DNA of 64,000 nt from an uncultured Leptolinea sp. (GTDB taxonomy: Bacteria > Chloroflexota > Anaerolineae > Anaerolineales > Anaerolineaceae), in NCBI GenBank assembly GCA_903828565.1, contig CAIKMQ010000003.1, forward strand, positions 62,001 through 126,000, written 5' to 3'. Position numbers and translations under genes: made by a program. The notes below the pieces were generated by a model. It saw only the letters and a program-made list of their open reading frames with translations, did not search any database and had not been told where the DNA came from. Shown in pieces: positions 16,850-25,859 of this stretch; within the stretch, counting starts at the first letter, position 1, and each line of letters starts with the position of its first letter.

Positions 16850-17524
16850 ATGGAACTACTTACCGGTATTTTCTTTCTGTCTCTCTTTATTGCCACTTTC
16901 ATTATTTTGGCGGTTACCCGCGTGGAAGTAGGCCGGCTGGTGCGCCAGCATCACGAGCAGAAGGTGGATTTCTTCCGCACACAGCCGATTCAACCCGGTG
17001 ACACGGTGATGGTCGGAGACAGCCTGACCGACGGCTGCAGGTGGGATGAGGTCTTCCCCGGTGTGCCCATAAGGAACCGCGGCATCAACGCGGATACGGT
17101 GGCGGGCGTGCTGGCGCGGCTGGATGAGGTGATTTCCGGCAAGCCGGAGCGCGTCTTTCTGCTGATTGGCACCAACGACCTGCCTGTGTACGAGTACCGC
17201 CAGGATAGCGACATTCTCAGTGATTACAGCCTGCTGCTCAGCCGCCTGCGCCAGGGGACGCCCGCCACGCGCGTGTATGTCCAATCTCTGCTGCCGCGGC
17301 AGCGGCGTTTCGCCCGCCGCATCACCCGCCTGAACGCGGCACTGCGCCGCCTGGCAGCCGAACACGGCTGTGAATTCATTGACTTGCACCCCGCGTTCAG
17401 CGACGCGCGCGGAGCCCTGCGCCGGGAGCTGACGAACGACAACCTGCACCTGCTGGGCGAGGGGTACCGCGTCTGGGCGCGCATCCTGGCGGGTACCATG
17501 CCGCCGCCCGCGCCGCGGCGCTGA
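16850..17524 (+). CDS. SGNH/GDSL-family hydrolase, membrane anchored
   Basis: A 224-residue protein with an N-terminal transmembrane helix (about 2-22) and an SGNH hydrolase domain. The nucleophile block is Gly-Asp-Ser-Leu-Thr near residue 56. The oxyanion blocks are Arg-Gly-Ile-Asn and Gly-Thr-Asn-Asp, and the Asp-x2-His block near the end is Asp-Asn-Leu-His. Such enzymes are esterases or acetylhydrolases of lipids or glycans. The anchor suggests action at the membrane or outside it. A weak AAGGAT site precedes the start. Confidence 0.85.
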   Translation: MELLTGIFFLSLFIATFIILAVTRVEVGRLVRQHHEQKVDFFRTQPIQPGDTVMVGDSLTDGCRWDEVFPGVPIRNRGINADTVAGVLARLDEVISGKPERVFLLIGTNDLPVYEYRQDSDILSDYSLLLSRLRQGTPATRVYVQSLLPRQRRFARRITRLNAALRRLAAEHGCEFIDLHPAFSDARGALRRELTNDNLHLLGEGYRVWARILAGTMPPPAPRR

Positions 17525-17559
17525 TACCGCACGGTCTGTGCTATCCTCCGGTGTTGTGT

Positions 17560-17565
17560 TACAAT
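17560..17565 (+). promoter_or_regulatory. -10 box (TACAAT) for tRNA-Gln
   Basis: TACAAT ends 10 bases before the mature 5' end of the tRNA. This calibrates how close to transcription starts these boxes are in this genome. Confidence 0.5.
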
Positions 17566-17575
17566 TTTGCCACAT

Positions 17576-17646
17576 TGGGGCATGGTGCAATGGCAGCACA
17601 CCAGACTTTGGATCTGTGGATCTTGGTTCGAATCCAGGTGCCCCAG
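17576..17646 (+). tRNA. tRNA-Gln (anticodon TTG)
   Basis: A full cloverleaf of 71 bases: 7-bp acceptor stem (TGGGGCA with TGCCCCA), 4-bp D stem (GTGC with GCAC), anticodon loop CTTTGGA with TTG at 34-36, 4-base variable loop, T arm with TTCGAAT loop, and discriminator G. CCA is not encoded. The outermost anticodon-stem pair is C-T, an unusual mismatch. An AT-rich foreign-looking gene starts about 110 bases downstream. Confidence 0.95.
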
Positions 17647-17652
17647 CCTGAT

Positions 17653-17687
17653 CGCGGCGGATTTTACCCCGTCCGCGGTTTTATTTT
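17653..17687 (+). terminator. Terminator after tRNA-Gln
   Basis: A stem of about 8 bp with one bulge (17653-17660 with 17670-17678), followed by TTTTATTTT. Confidence 0.7.
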
Positions 17688-17724
17688 AAGGGGAGAGATG
17701 GGGGGGTGCTTCGCAAGTTACAAT

Positions 17725-17730
17725 TATAAT
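17725..17730 (+). promoter_or_regulatory. -10 box (TATAAT) upstream of the DUF2075 gene
   Basis: Perfect TATAAT in an AT-rich stretch, 27 bases before ATG 17758. No -35 is clear. Confidence 0.4.
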
Positions 17731-17757
17731 GATATGTAATGATTAGCTGAAGTTTTC

Positions 17758-19749
17758 ATGGGGCCGAACATGCGCAGAGATTATTACTCAGGGACAATCA
17801 GCCAGTTTTTACAAGCCAGCTCTAATGAGATTCTTGGCGAGCTCTCTTCCAACAACGAGTTCGATCTTGATTTAACACAGAGAGATGCCTGGGCAGTTGA
17901 AATCGAAATCTTAAAACAGTCTCTGCACGGTGTTCAGGGATCCATTCATTTTGAATACTCAATCCCTAGAATGGGAAAACGAATAGATGTAGTGATTGTT
18001 ACGCCAACTGCGGTCTTTGTGGTCGAGTTTAAGGTTGGGAAGAAAGATTTTCTCTCTCAAGATGTCGATCAGGTTGTTGATTATGCACTGGATTTGAAGA
18101 ATTTCCATGAACCAAGTCACAACGCAGCTATTATCCCCATCCTTGTCGCAACCGAAGCGAGAAGAATAACTAAACAGAGCCTAATAGAGTTTTACGAGGA
18201 TAAAGTCTGTCATCCATTATTTACAAATGCATCACAATTAGAAGAAACCATCCGTAAAGTTCTCGCATCAAGTTGGGTTTACGACGAAATTGCTGTCAAT
18301 GAATGGGGAATTGGGAGATATAACCCAACCCCAACAATTATTGAAGCTGCGGTAGCTTTATATAAAGGACATTCCGTAGAGGAGATAGCCAGAAGTGATG
18401 CGAACGCAATCAACCTCAAGGATACTTCGCTAACAGTATCAGAGATAATCTTTCAATGTAAGGTGAATAAAGAAAAAGCGATCTGTTTTGTTACAGGAGT
18501 GCCTGGCGCAGGGAAAACATTGGTGGGATTGAACATTGCCTACCAACATCTTGACCCTACGAACGATCTCTACAGCGTTTTTCTATCTGGGAATGGCCCA
18601 TTGGTAGCGGTATTACGTGAGGCTTTAGCAAGAGATAGGGTCTTTAGTGAAAAACAGAAAGGCAAAAAACTACGGATTGGTGATTCGAGCAGAGAAGTGA
18701 AGGCCATCATACAGAACGTCCATAATTTTAGAGATACTTGTTTACAAGATGAACTACGACCTCCCATTGAGCATGTGGCATTATTTGATGAAGCCCAGAG
18801 AGCATGGAATTTGGAGCAGACATCCAATTTCATGAAACGAAAAAAAGGCCGCCCCAATTTTAATATTTCGGAACCTGAATTTCTGATATCTTGTCTTGAC
18901 AGACACGATGATTGGGCTGTGGTGGTTTGTTTGGTGGGCGGGGGGCAAGAGATCAATACTGGTGAAGCGGGCATCAGTGAATGGATTGCGGCTTTAAATC
19001 GATCCTACCCATCGTGGAAAATCTACATATCCTCAAGACTAACTGATAGTGAGTATGGGGCAAGTAATGTCATTGAGAGTATCAAGGAAAAACAGAGATT
19101 GATGACGAACGATAATTTGCATCTCTCGGTATCAATGCGATCCTTCCGAAGCGAGAAGGTCTCACTCCTAGTGAAGCAGATTCTAGATTTAGAAGAGCTT
19201 AATGCAAAAGCTACATTTGAAACAGTTAATTCACATTATCCGATCTGGATAACAAGGGATTTGAATGCTGCAAAACAATGGCTGAAAGCAAGGGCGAGAG
19301 GTACGGAACGTTATGGTATAGTCGTTTCATCACAGGCAGTGAGATTAAAGCCACATGCCATTGATGTGCGACCTGATGTGGATCCCATACACTGGTTTCT
19401 CGATAATAAAGGGGATGTTCGGTCTTCGTATTATCTCGAGGATGTTGTCACAGAGTTTCAAATCCAGGGTCTCGAGTTAGATTGGGCATGTATGGTTTGG
19501 GATGCTGATTTCCGTTATTCTCATGCGGGTTGGGAGCATCGATCCTTTGTTGGGGAAAAATGGAATTCCATAAACAAGATAGAGCGCCAGGTTTATCTTA
19601 AGAATGCTTATCGTGTACTACTAACCCGAGCGCGACAAGGAATGGTCATTGTTGTTCCGCCAGGGGATAATCAAGACCCCACACGCAAGCCAGCTTTTTA
19701 TGACCCTACATTTGAGTATCTTTGCCGAGTTGGTTTTCCAATTCTATAA
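17758..19749 (+). CDS. DUF2075/Schlafen-type helicase with N-terminal nuclease-like domain; putative defence gene
   Basis: A 663-residue protein. Residues about 60-110 resemble a PD-(D/E)XK nuclease core: Arg-Ile-Asp77 followed by Val-Glu90-Phe-Lys92. The DUF2075 P-loop helicase follows, with Walker A Gly-Val-Pro-Gly-Ala-Gly-Lys-Thr (247-254), a Walker B-like Ala-Leu-Phe-Asp-Glu-Ala-Gln near residue 345, and a C-terminal Arg-Val-Leu-Leu-Thr-Arg-Ala-Arg motif of superfamily 1. The gene is clearly richer in A/T than its neighbours, uses AGA, ATA and TTA codons freely, stands alone just after a tRNA, and has no visible partner, all signs of horizontal acquisition. Nuclease-helicase fusions of this kind are frequent in phage-defence loci; function here is inferred. 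The start could also be ATG 17770. Confidence 0.75.
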   Translation: MGPNMRRDYYSGTISQFLQASSNEILGELSSNNEFDLDLTQRDAWAVEIEILKQSLHGVQGSIHFEYSIPRMGKRIDVVIVTPTAVFVVEFKVGKKDFLSQDVDQVVDYALDLKNFHEPSHNAAIIPILVATEARRITKQSLIEFYEDKVCHPLFTNASQLEETIRKVLASSWVYDEIAVNEWGIGRYNPTPTIIEAAVALYKGHSVEEIARSDANAINLKDTSLTVSEIIFQCKVNKEKAICFVTGVPGAGKTLVGLNIAYQHLDPTNDLYSVFLSGNGPLVAVLREALARDRVFSEKQKGKKLRIGDSSREVKAIIQNVHNFRDTCLQDELRPPIEHVALFDEAQRAWNLEQTSNFMKRKKGRPNFNISEPEFLISCLDRHDDWAVVVCLVGGGQEINTGEAGISEWIAALNRSYPSWKIYISSRLTDSEYGASNVIESIKEKQRLMTNDNLHLSVSMRSFRSEKVSLLVKQILDLEELNAKATFETVNSHYPIWITRDLNAAKQWLKARARGTERYGIVVSSQAVRLKPHAIDVRPDVDPIHWFLDNKGDVRSSYYLEDVVTEFQIQGLELDWACMVWDADFRYSHAGWEHRSFVGEKWNSINKIERQVYLKNAYRVLLTRARQGMVIVVPPGDNQDPTRKPAFYDPTFEYLCRVGFPIL

Positions 19750-19915
19750 GGGGCCATACCTAATGCAATAGAACCAAAGTGCAGCGTTGGGGTGTTGTCA
19801 GCACCCACTAGGTTTTGATAATCCCCCCTCATCCATGCCAGCCGCGACCGGAGAAAGAACCGGGCGCGGCTCTTGTGTTAAAATGAGAAGCAAGAACTCT
19901 GGTATGGAGCCCAAT

Positions 19916-21262
19916 ATGGAAACAATAGCGATCATCCTGGCCGCGGGCCAGGGCACGCGCATGAAGTCAATCCTGCCCAAGGTGCTGCATCCCCTGCTGG
20001 GGCGGCCGCTGGCAGCCTACAGTGTGGAGATGGCCGCTTTAGTTTGCGGCCGGCCGCCGCTGGTGGTGGTGGGGCACGGCGCGGGCCAGGTACGCCAGGC
20101 GCTGGGGGCATCCGCGCGCTACGTGGTGCAGGCGGAACAGCTGGGCACGGGCCACGCGGTGCTGCAGGCCGAAGTGGAGCTGGCAGATTTTGCCGGGCTG
20201 GTATTGATCATCAGCGCGGATATGCCGCTGCTGCGCGCGGAGACGATCGCCGCGCTGGCGCAAACGCAGGCATCCAACCCCGGGCCGCTCAGCCTGCTGA
20301 CGGTCAGCGGGCCGGACCCGCGCGGTTTCGGGCGCATCGTCCGCGACGCGGACGGCGGGGTACTGGCCATTGTGGAGGAAGCACAGGCGACCCCCGCGCA
20401 GTTGGCCATCCGCGAATACAATGTGGGCGCGTACTGCGCCTGCTCCGCCTGGCTGTGGCAGGCGCTCAAGAAGGTCAAACGGTCGCCGAAGGGCGAATAT
20501 TACCTGACAGATATCGTGCAGCTGGCTGTGGAAGAGGGGCAGGCCGTGGTGGCCAGCCCGGTGGCAGAGCCGGTGGAAGCGCTGGGCATCAACACCCGCG
20601 CGCACCTGGCCGAGGCGACAGCCGCCATACGCGCGCGCGTCAACCTCCGCTGGATGGAAGCCGGCGTGGCCATGATCGACCCCGGGCAGGTCTACATCGA
20701 ACCGGGCGTCACCCTGGCGCCGGATACGACCCTCTGGCCCGGCACTTACTTGAAAGGCAGCACATCCATCGGCAGTGGTTGTGTGATCGGGCCGGATACG
20801 ATCATCGAGTCCAGCACGGTCGGCAATGACTGTCGCATCCTCTCTTCGGTGCTGGAATTTGCCACCCTGGAAGACCACGTAGAGATGGGCCCTTTCTGCC
20901 ACCTGCGCAAAGGCGCGCACCTGGCTTCGCACGTCCACATGGGCAATTTCGGCGAGGTAAAAGATTCTTACCTGGGCGAAGGCACCAAGATGGGCCATTT
21001 TTCTTACATCGGCAATGCCAGTATTGAAGGTAATGTCAACATCGGCGCCGGCACCATCACCTGCAATTATGACGGCGAGCAGAAACACCCGACTGAGATC
21101 GGCGAAGGCGCGTTCATCGGCAGCGATACCATGCTGGTGGCTCCGGTGAAGATCGGTAAAGGCGCGCGCACCGGGGCGGGCTCGGTGGTGAACCGCGACG
21201 TCGCCCCGGGGGATGTGGTGGTGGGTGTGCCGGCCCGTCCGCTGCGCAAGGCGGGCAAATGA
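19916..21262 (+). CDS. glmU: Bifunctional GlcNAc-1-phosphate uridyltransferase / glucosamine-1-phosphate acetyltransferase
   Basis: A 448-residue protein that makes UDP-GlcNAc in two steps. The N-terminal pyrophosphorylase has Leu-Ala-Ala-Gly-Gln-Gly-Thr-Arg-Met. The C-terminal half is a left-handed beta helix of hexapeptide repeats with Ile-Gly-Ala-Gly-Thr-Ile and Asn-Tyr-Asp-Gly near the acetyltransferase site. ATG 19916 is chosen because GGAG lies 7 bases upstream; longer frames run into the TAAAAT box at 19879. Its stop overlaps the next start (ATGA). The 166 bases before it hold only a weak GGGTG/CACCC hairpin. Confidence 0.93.
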   Translation: METIAIILAAGQGTRMKSILPKVLHPLLGRPLAAYSVEMAALVCGRPPLVVVGHGAGQVRQALGASARYVVQAEQLGTGHAVLQAEVELADFAGLVLIISADMPLLRAETIAALAQTQASNPGPLSLLTVSGPDPRGFGRIVRDADGGVLAIVEEAQATPAQLAIREYNVGAYCACSAWLWQALKKVKRSPKGEYYLTDIVQLAVEEGQAVVASPVAEPVEALGINTRAHLAEATAAIRARVNLRWMEAGVAMIDPGQVYIEPGVTLAPDTTLWPGTYLKGSTSIGSGCVIGPDTIIESSTVGNDCRILSSVLEFATLEDHVEMGPFCHLRKGAHLASHVHMGNFGEVKDSYLGEGTKMGHFSYIGNASIEGNVNIGAGTITCNYDGEQKHPTEIGEGAFIGSDTMLVAPVKIGKGARTGAGSVVNRDVAPGDVVVGVPARPLRKAGK

Positions 21263-22530
21263 ACCAACAGACCATCGCCATCCTGCTGGGGGTCACTGCC
21301 TTCTTTGACCTCTTCCTGACGCTCATCCGCTTCAGCCTGGTGAATGCCCACCTGCCGCGCCTTTTAAACGTACGCGAAGGCCGCGAGGCCCTGGTGGACC
21401 GCGCCATCCGGGTGATTGAGCGGCCGCGCATCCGCGTATCGCTGCGGGTATCGCAATCCGCGCTGCACCTGCTGTTCGGCGCGCTGGTGCTCTGGCTGGC
21501 CGCGGGTACGCTGGTCCAGCCGGTGGTGGATGCCCGTCCGCTGTTGTGGCTGGCGGGCGGCAGCCTGGCGCTGATTCTGGCAGAAGCCCTGCTGGAACGC
21601 TTCGCGCTGGCTAACCCCGAGGGCTGGTCGCTGCGCCTGGCCGGTTTTGGCCTGGTGACCGACATTCTCTGCTGGCCGCTCACCGCGCTGGTTGTCCGCC
21701 TTTCGGGGCAGGCAAAGATCACCATGCAGCAGTTCACTCCGCCCACGGATGATGAGCTGAAAAGCTGGGTGGAAACAGGCCAGGTGGACGGCGCGCTGGA
21801 AAAAGAAGAGCGCCGGATGATCTATTCCATCTTCCAGTTCGGCGATACGCTGGCGCGTGAGATCATGGTGCCGCGCATCGACATGCTGGCGCTGGATGTA
21901 GAATCGCCGCTGGAGGAAGTGGTGCACGCCGTCAGCGCGTCGGGGCATTCGCGCATCCCCATCTATGAAGATACGATCGATAATATCATCGGCCTGCTTT
22001 ATGCCAAGGACCTGCTGCAGTGCCTGGGTAAAGATCAGCACTTCACCTCCCTGCGGGCGGTCATGCGCCCGGCCTTCTTTGTGCCTGAGGCCAAGAAGCT
22101 GGATGATCTGCTGACGGAGATGCAATCCAGCCGCACGCACATTGCCGTGATCGTGGATGAATACGGCGGCGTGGCGGGCCTTGTGACGCTGGAAGACATC
22201 CTCGAAGAGATCATCGGTGAGATCCGCGATGAATATGACCAGTCTGAAGAGCAGCCTTACATCCGCATATCGGAGGGTGAGTATCTCTTCCAGGGGCATG
22301 TGGACCTGGACGACTTCAACGAGCTGATGGGCACGGAATTTGAAAAGGACACCGCCGATACCCTGGGCGGTTTGATGTACGGTCTGATCGGCAAGGTGCC
22401 GGAAGGCGGTGAGCAGCAATTGCTGGACGGCGTGCTGCTGACCGTAGAGGCCGTCAAAGGCCGGCGCATTGCCAAAGTGCGCGCCAAAAGACAGGCACCG
22501 CTAGAGAATGAGGAAAAACATGACAGTTGA
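21259..22530 (+). CDS. CNNM/CorC-family membrane protein with CBS pair
   Basis: A 423-residue protein. The N-terminal 150 residues hold three or four hydrophobic segments (CNNM/DUF21-like). A tandem CBS pair follows (about 195-310; Met-Val-Pro-Arg-Ile-Asp-Met, then Val-Asp-Glu-Tyr-Gly-Gly-Val-Ala-Gly), and a C-terminal CorC/HlyC domain. Such proteins are linked to Mg2+/Co2+ efflux and have often been misnamed hemolysins. Translation is probably coupled to glmU through the 4-base overlap, and the 3' end overlaps cdd by 11 bases. Confidence 0.88.
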   Translation: MNQQTIAILLGVTAFFDLFLTLIRFSLVNAHLPRLLNVREGREALVDRAIRVIERPRIRVSLRVSQSALHLLFGALVLWLAAGTLVQPVVDARPLLWLAGGSLALILAEALLERFALANPEGWSLRLAGFGLVTDILCWPLTALVVRLSGQAKITMQQFTPPTDDELKSWVETGQVDGALEKEERRMIYSIFQFGDTLAREIMVPRIDMLALDVESPLEEVVHAVSASGHSRIPIYEDTIDNIIGLLYAKDLLQCLGKDQHFTSLRAVMRPAFFVPEAKKLDDLLTEMQSSRTHIAVIVDEYGGVAGLVTLEDILEEIIGEIRDEYDQSEEQPYIRISEGEYLFQGHVDLDDFNELMGTEFEKDTADTLGGLMYGLIGKVPEGGEQQLLDGVLLTVEAVKGRRIAKVRAKRQAPLENEEKHDS

Positions 22531-22936
22531 GTTATCCGCTGAAGACAAAGAGAGGCTGGTGCAGGCGGCCTGTTTAGCCCGCAAATGGTCTTACAGCCCC
22601 TATTCACATTACCCGGTGGGCGCGGCGCTGCTCACCCGCTCCGGGAAGGTGTATGACGGTACGAACATCGAAAACGCGTCTTTCCCGCTTTCCAACTGCG
22701 CCGAGCGTACCGCCATCTTCAAGGCGGTATCTGAGGGCGAGCACGAGTTCACTGCCATTGCCGTGGTGACCGCGAACGCCGGCTCTCCCTGTGGTGCCTG
22801 CCGCCAGGTGATGGCGGAGTTCGGGCTGGATATGCTGGTATTGATCGCGGATGCTGACGGCAAGATCCACCGGGAGATGACCGTGGCCGGCCTGCTGCCG
22901 GGCGCGTTCACCCCCGCCGATCTGCCGCGTCCCTGA
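22520..22936 (+). CDS. cdd: Cytidine deaminase
   Basis: A 138-residue deaminase of the pyrimidine salvage pathway. Zinc ligands are Cys60 (Asn-Cys-Ala-Glu), Cys91 and Cys94 (Pro-Cys-Gly-Ala-Cys), with Glu62 as catalytic residue: the tetrameric, all-cysteine form. ATG 22520 is chosen because GAGGAA lies 5 bases before it and the family begins here; it lies inside the 3' end of the CNNM gene. Confidence 0.95.
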   Translation: MTVELSAEDKERLVQAACLARKWSYSPYSHYPVGAALLTRSGKVYDGTNIENASFPLSNCAERTAIFKAVSEGEHEFTAIAVVTANAGSPCGACRQVMAEFGLDMLVLIADADGKIHREMTVAGLLPGAFTPADLPRP

Positions 22937-22951
22937 CCCCGCGAGGGGAGC

Positions 22952-23716
22952 ATGGCCGATACCCCGCGCTCTTTCCGCGTGGAAGCCCTGGTGCTGCGGC
23001 ACAGCAATTTTGCCGAAGCAGACCGGCTGCTGACGCTCTTTACGCGCGAACGCGGAAAAATGCATGTGGTGGCAAAGGGGGTGCGCAAGCTGAAATCACG
23101 CAAGGCCGGGCATTTGGAGCCGTTCACGCGCGTGCAGCTGCAGTTGGCCCGCGGGCAGGGCATGCCGATCATCGCCCAGGCGGAGACAATGGAAGCATAC
23201 AGCGCCATCCGCGCCGACCTGGATATGACCGCCCGCGCTGCCTATGTGTTGGAAGTGCTCGACCGCTTCACGTATGACGAAGAGGAACATCCGCAGCTCT
23301 TTCAGCTGGCGGTAGAGACGCTGGAACGTCTGAATGCCGGCGTGGAGGCTTTCTTTGCCAATCGCTACTTTGAGCTGCATGCCCTGAATACGCTGGGTTT
23401 CAGGCCGGAGTTGTTTGCCTGTGTATCTTGCCGACAACCGGTACAGCCGGTAGATCAGTTCTTTTCCGCGCGGCGCGGCGGTGTGGTCTGCCCGGATTGC
23501 GCGCTGCGGGTCGAAGGCGTCCGCCCGGTCAGCGTGGACACGCTGCGCTTTCTGCGGCATTTTCAGCGCAGCAGTTTCAAAGAGGCCTGTCGCGCCGATC
23601 CCCGCCCCGCGCAGAGGGAAGAGATGGAAACCCTGCTGCAGTACTACATCCTCACGCAAATGGAAAGCCGGCTGAACACGCCCGGCTTCATCCGCGCGAT
23701 CTCAGAAAAAGCATAA
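22952..23716 (+). CDS. recO: DNA repair protein RecO
   Basis: A 254-residue RecO, which loads RecA with RecF/RecR and anneals SSB-coated strands. It has an N-terminal OB fold (Val-Glu-Ala-Leu-Val-Leu-Arg), a helical domain, and a Cys-x2-Cys...Cys-x2-Cys zinc finger (about 158-183). It follows cdd by 15 bases with a GAGGGGAG ribosome-binding site, so glmU, the CNNM gene, cdd and recO form one tight run. Confidence 0.95.
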   Translation: MADTPRSFRVEALVLRHSNFAEADRLLTLFTRERGKMHVVAKGVRKLKSRKAGHLEPFTRVQLQLARGQGMPIIAQAETMEAYSAIRADLDMTARAAYVLEVLDRFTYDEEEHPQLFQLAVETLERLNAGVEAFFANRYFELHALNTLGFRPELFACVSCRQPVQPVDQFFSARRGGVVCPDCALRVEGVRPVSVDTLRFLRHFQRSSFKEACRADPRPAQREEMETLLQYYILTQMESRLNTPGFIRAISEKA

Positions 23717-23929
23717 AAAACTCCTTTTCTATCTCCGTGTCCTACGGTAGGTGGATCTGGCTGTATGTACTGCCCATGCGTGTTTGCCCGCAAGGGTAGA
23801 GTTCTGTATACTGGTTGTAGTCGTGGAAGGTTCGTATTTACCCGACTCAGCTGGTATTTGAGTTGGTACCTTCTCAATAGTCGCCCCCGGCATAAGCAGT
23901 TTTCATGTTCAGTACTTTCCAGAGGTCTC

Positions 23930-25288
23930 ATGCCTGAGATAGCGGAAAAAAAGAGAACTTTCATTCAACGGTTTTGGTGGGTTTTTGTAGTACTCGTCAC
24001 CTATATACTTGCGACCTGGTCCAGTATGCCTTATGTGGATCACACCATGGATAAAGATGCGAATTCAGGCGGGGCTGAAAACAACCAGGGGGATCAGGGG
24101 AATGGGAACATGGGGAAAGGTGCCTACTCGGCCTGCCCGGCAGACCTTGCGGGGATATTGACTGCTCCGCTGATGGACCCGGCTGTCATCTCGGCCATGA
24201 TCCCGCTGGGGAATGTCAGCCCGCCCGGGCATACCTACCCGGTCGACCATATTTACTTCGTGGTGAATACCGATGATCCGGTGCCGTTGTACGCCCCGGC
24301 AGACGGTTGGATCACTCACATTATGGCTAACTCTGAAAAAAAGACTGCAGACAGCGACTATGAATTTGAAAGTTTTGTGGTGACTTATACCATCTGTGAC
24401 GGCCTGGTGTTGGATTTTGCGGGATATAACGATGTGGTACAGCCCATCAAAGATGAGCTGGCAAAACTCACCGGGCAGTGCAAGAGCGGTATCGTAAAGA
24501 CCGGGCATGACGCCGCGGCTGAACAGCAATGCGATTACCCTGATCTGAAGATCCCGGTGACCGCGAATGAGTTGATCGGATATACGCAGAGAGCCTTTCG
24601 CGCGGACGGCTATGGGTACAACATTCCCTTTGAGATTTGGGCGGCGGATTACAACCAGCCTGCCCGCAGCGATGTGGATTGGTCTTACTATAACGATAAC
24701 CGCTACGCGCATGCTATCTGCACGTTCGATCTGTACAGCGGTGCATTGAAAGATGCGTATGATGCCAAATTTGGCACCTGGTCCGATGGTGTGACGAAAA
24801 GCCCGGATGGCAAGGTAACGGTGGGAGAGGGCAGTTTCATTCCGCGAACGATCGAGCCGCTGTGTGGTGAAATCGTCCAAGATATTGCCGGCACGCTGCA
24901 GGGAGCCTGGTTCAGCGGCAAGCCTGATCTGAACGATAAAAGCGGGAACGTCGGGAACGCGGGGTACGGCATCACCATCATCCATAACAATATCAACCCC
25001 GGGGTGGGCGAGGTGGTCATCGGGGGAGAATTTGGCACCGGGCTAATCGGGGTGATCGCTTTCGCCCCCACCCACGCGGGAACGGTCAACCGCGAACCTT
25101 CTGAAGTGAAGGCAGACGGGCAGGTGTACTGCTACTCTTCCGATGTGAACGGCATCAATGTGGGCCCGCCGATTAGAGGGAAGGTCTTGATTCGCCTGAT
25201 CGATGACCATCATATGGAAGCTGCATATCAGGACGGCACTTGTGGTACGGAAGAAACCATCAGCGAAGGGTTTAGCTTCACCCGATAA
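23930..25288 (+). CDS. Secreted/anchored protein with M23 peptidase-like region
   Basis: A 452-residue protein with one N-terminal transmembrane helix (about 15-33), then a Gly/Asn-rich linker and a large extracytoplasmic part. Around residues 85-125 the order Pro-Pro-Gly-His, Pro-Val-Asp-His-Ile-Tyr-Phe, then Tyr-Ala-Pro-Ala-Asp-Gly-Trp-Ile resembles the fold entrance of LytM/M23 metallopeptidases. A clear His-x-His motif is missing, so peptidase activity is doubtful. Nine or so cysteines suggest disulphides. ATG 23930 follows AGAGG. The 213 bases after recO show only a TATACT at about 23807 and no gene I can support. Confidence 0.6.
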   Translation: MPEIAEKKRTFIQRFWWVFVVLVTYILATWSSMPYVDHTMDKDANSGGAENNQGDQGNGNMGKGAYSACPADLAGILTAPLMDPAVISAMIPLGNVSPPGHTYPVDHIYFVVNTDDPVPLYAPADGWITHIMANSEKKTADSDYEFESFVVTYTICDGLVLDFAGYNDVVQPIKDELAKLTGQCKSGIVKTGHDAAAEQQCDYPDLKIPVTANELIGYTQRAFRADGYGYNIPFEIWAADYNQPARSDVDWSYYNDNRYAHAICTFDLYSGALKDAYDAKFGTWSDGVTKSPDGKVTVGEGSFIPRTIEPLCGEIVQDIAGTLQGAWFSGKPDLNDKSGNVGNAGYGITIIHNNINPGVGEVVIGGEFGTGLIGVIAFAPTHAGTVNREPSEVKADGQVYCYSSDVNGINVGPPIRGKVLIRLIDDHHMEAAYQDGTCGTEETISEGFSFTR

Positions 25289-25310
25289 GACCGCGCCTTT
25301 TGATCTACAA

Positions 25311-25348
25311 ATAAAAGCACAGACGCGGAAACGCGCCTGTGCTTTTAT
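25311..25348. terminator. Bidirectional terminator
   Basis: Arms 25311-25322 and 25337-25348 pair perfectly. After one A/C mismatch there is a further CGCG/CGCG pairing closed by a GAAA tetraloop. A-rich and T-rich ends serve both convergent genes. Confidence 0.85.
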
Positions 25349-25366
25349 TATTGAGCCAGTATTTGC

Positions 25367-25762
25367 TTAACGGTTCAGGTATTCTTTGACTTCCGGGCTG
25401 TCGAGGAAGACCAGGTTCAAGATGCCAGCTGTCAGCGAGACCAGGTTGCCGTAGATGATGTTGATGATCTCAAAGATGGCGAGAGTTCGCAGGCGGTCGG
25501 CGGGGACGGGGCGGTTGGAAAGGATATTGGCAGCGTTCACCACTTCGAACACGCCCAAGACCAGCGGCAGCACAGTGATCGGCATACAGAAGATACCAAC
25601 GATGGTGGCAATGGCTCCCCAGGTGAGGGTGAGGCCAATGATGATGTTGATGATGCCGTTTGCCAGCATGATGATTGTGACAGCCTGGTACTTTCCCGGC
25701 ACGGGTGTGAGGGATGGCTGCGCCTGGGCCGGCGCGGGGGTTTCATTCATTTGATCAGACAT
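25367..25762 (-). CDS. Hypothetical membrane protein
   Basis: A 131-residue protein: a Pro/Ala/Gln-rich cytoplasmic N terminus of about 28 residues, then two closely spaced hydrophobic segments (about 30-75) and a third (about 100-120). I do not recognise a family. ATG 25762 is chosen for the GAGGAA site in front of it; an ATG five codons earlier is less likely. It stands alone between a terminator and the ALDH gene. Confidence 0.6.
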   Translation of the reverse strand: MSDQMNETPAPAQAQPSLTPVPGKYQAVTIIMLANGIINIIIGLTLTWGAIATIVGIFCMPITVLPLVLGVFEVVNAANILSNRPVPADRLRTLAIFEIINIIYGNLVSLTAGILNLVFLDSPEVKEYLNR

Positions 25763-25859
25763 TTTTTCCTCTTTCAATTTTGGTTTCTAAGAGGATATAC
25801 GCAGCAAGCCCTTCCAGGTTGCAGGTTGATGAGGGGGGAATTATTCTGCGGACCACGCC

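Noticed and set aside
19785-19815. Possible partial repeat of tRNA-Gln downstream of the DUF2075 gene
   Set aside because: Only a few bases around TTGGGG and CAGCACCC resemble the 5' part of the tRNA. Integrases normally duplicate the 3' part, so this is probably chance.
20039-21088. Long open frame of 349 codons on the strand opposite glmU
   Set aside because: It is a high-GC shadow frame of glmU with no ribosome-binding site and no recognisable protein features.
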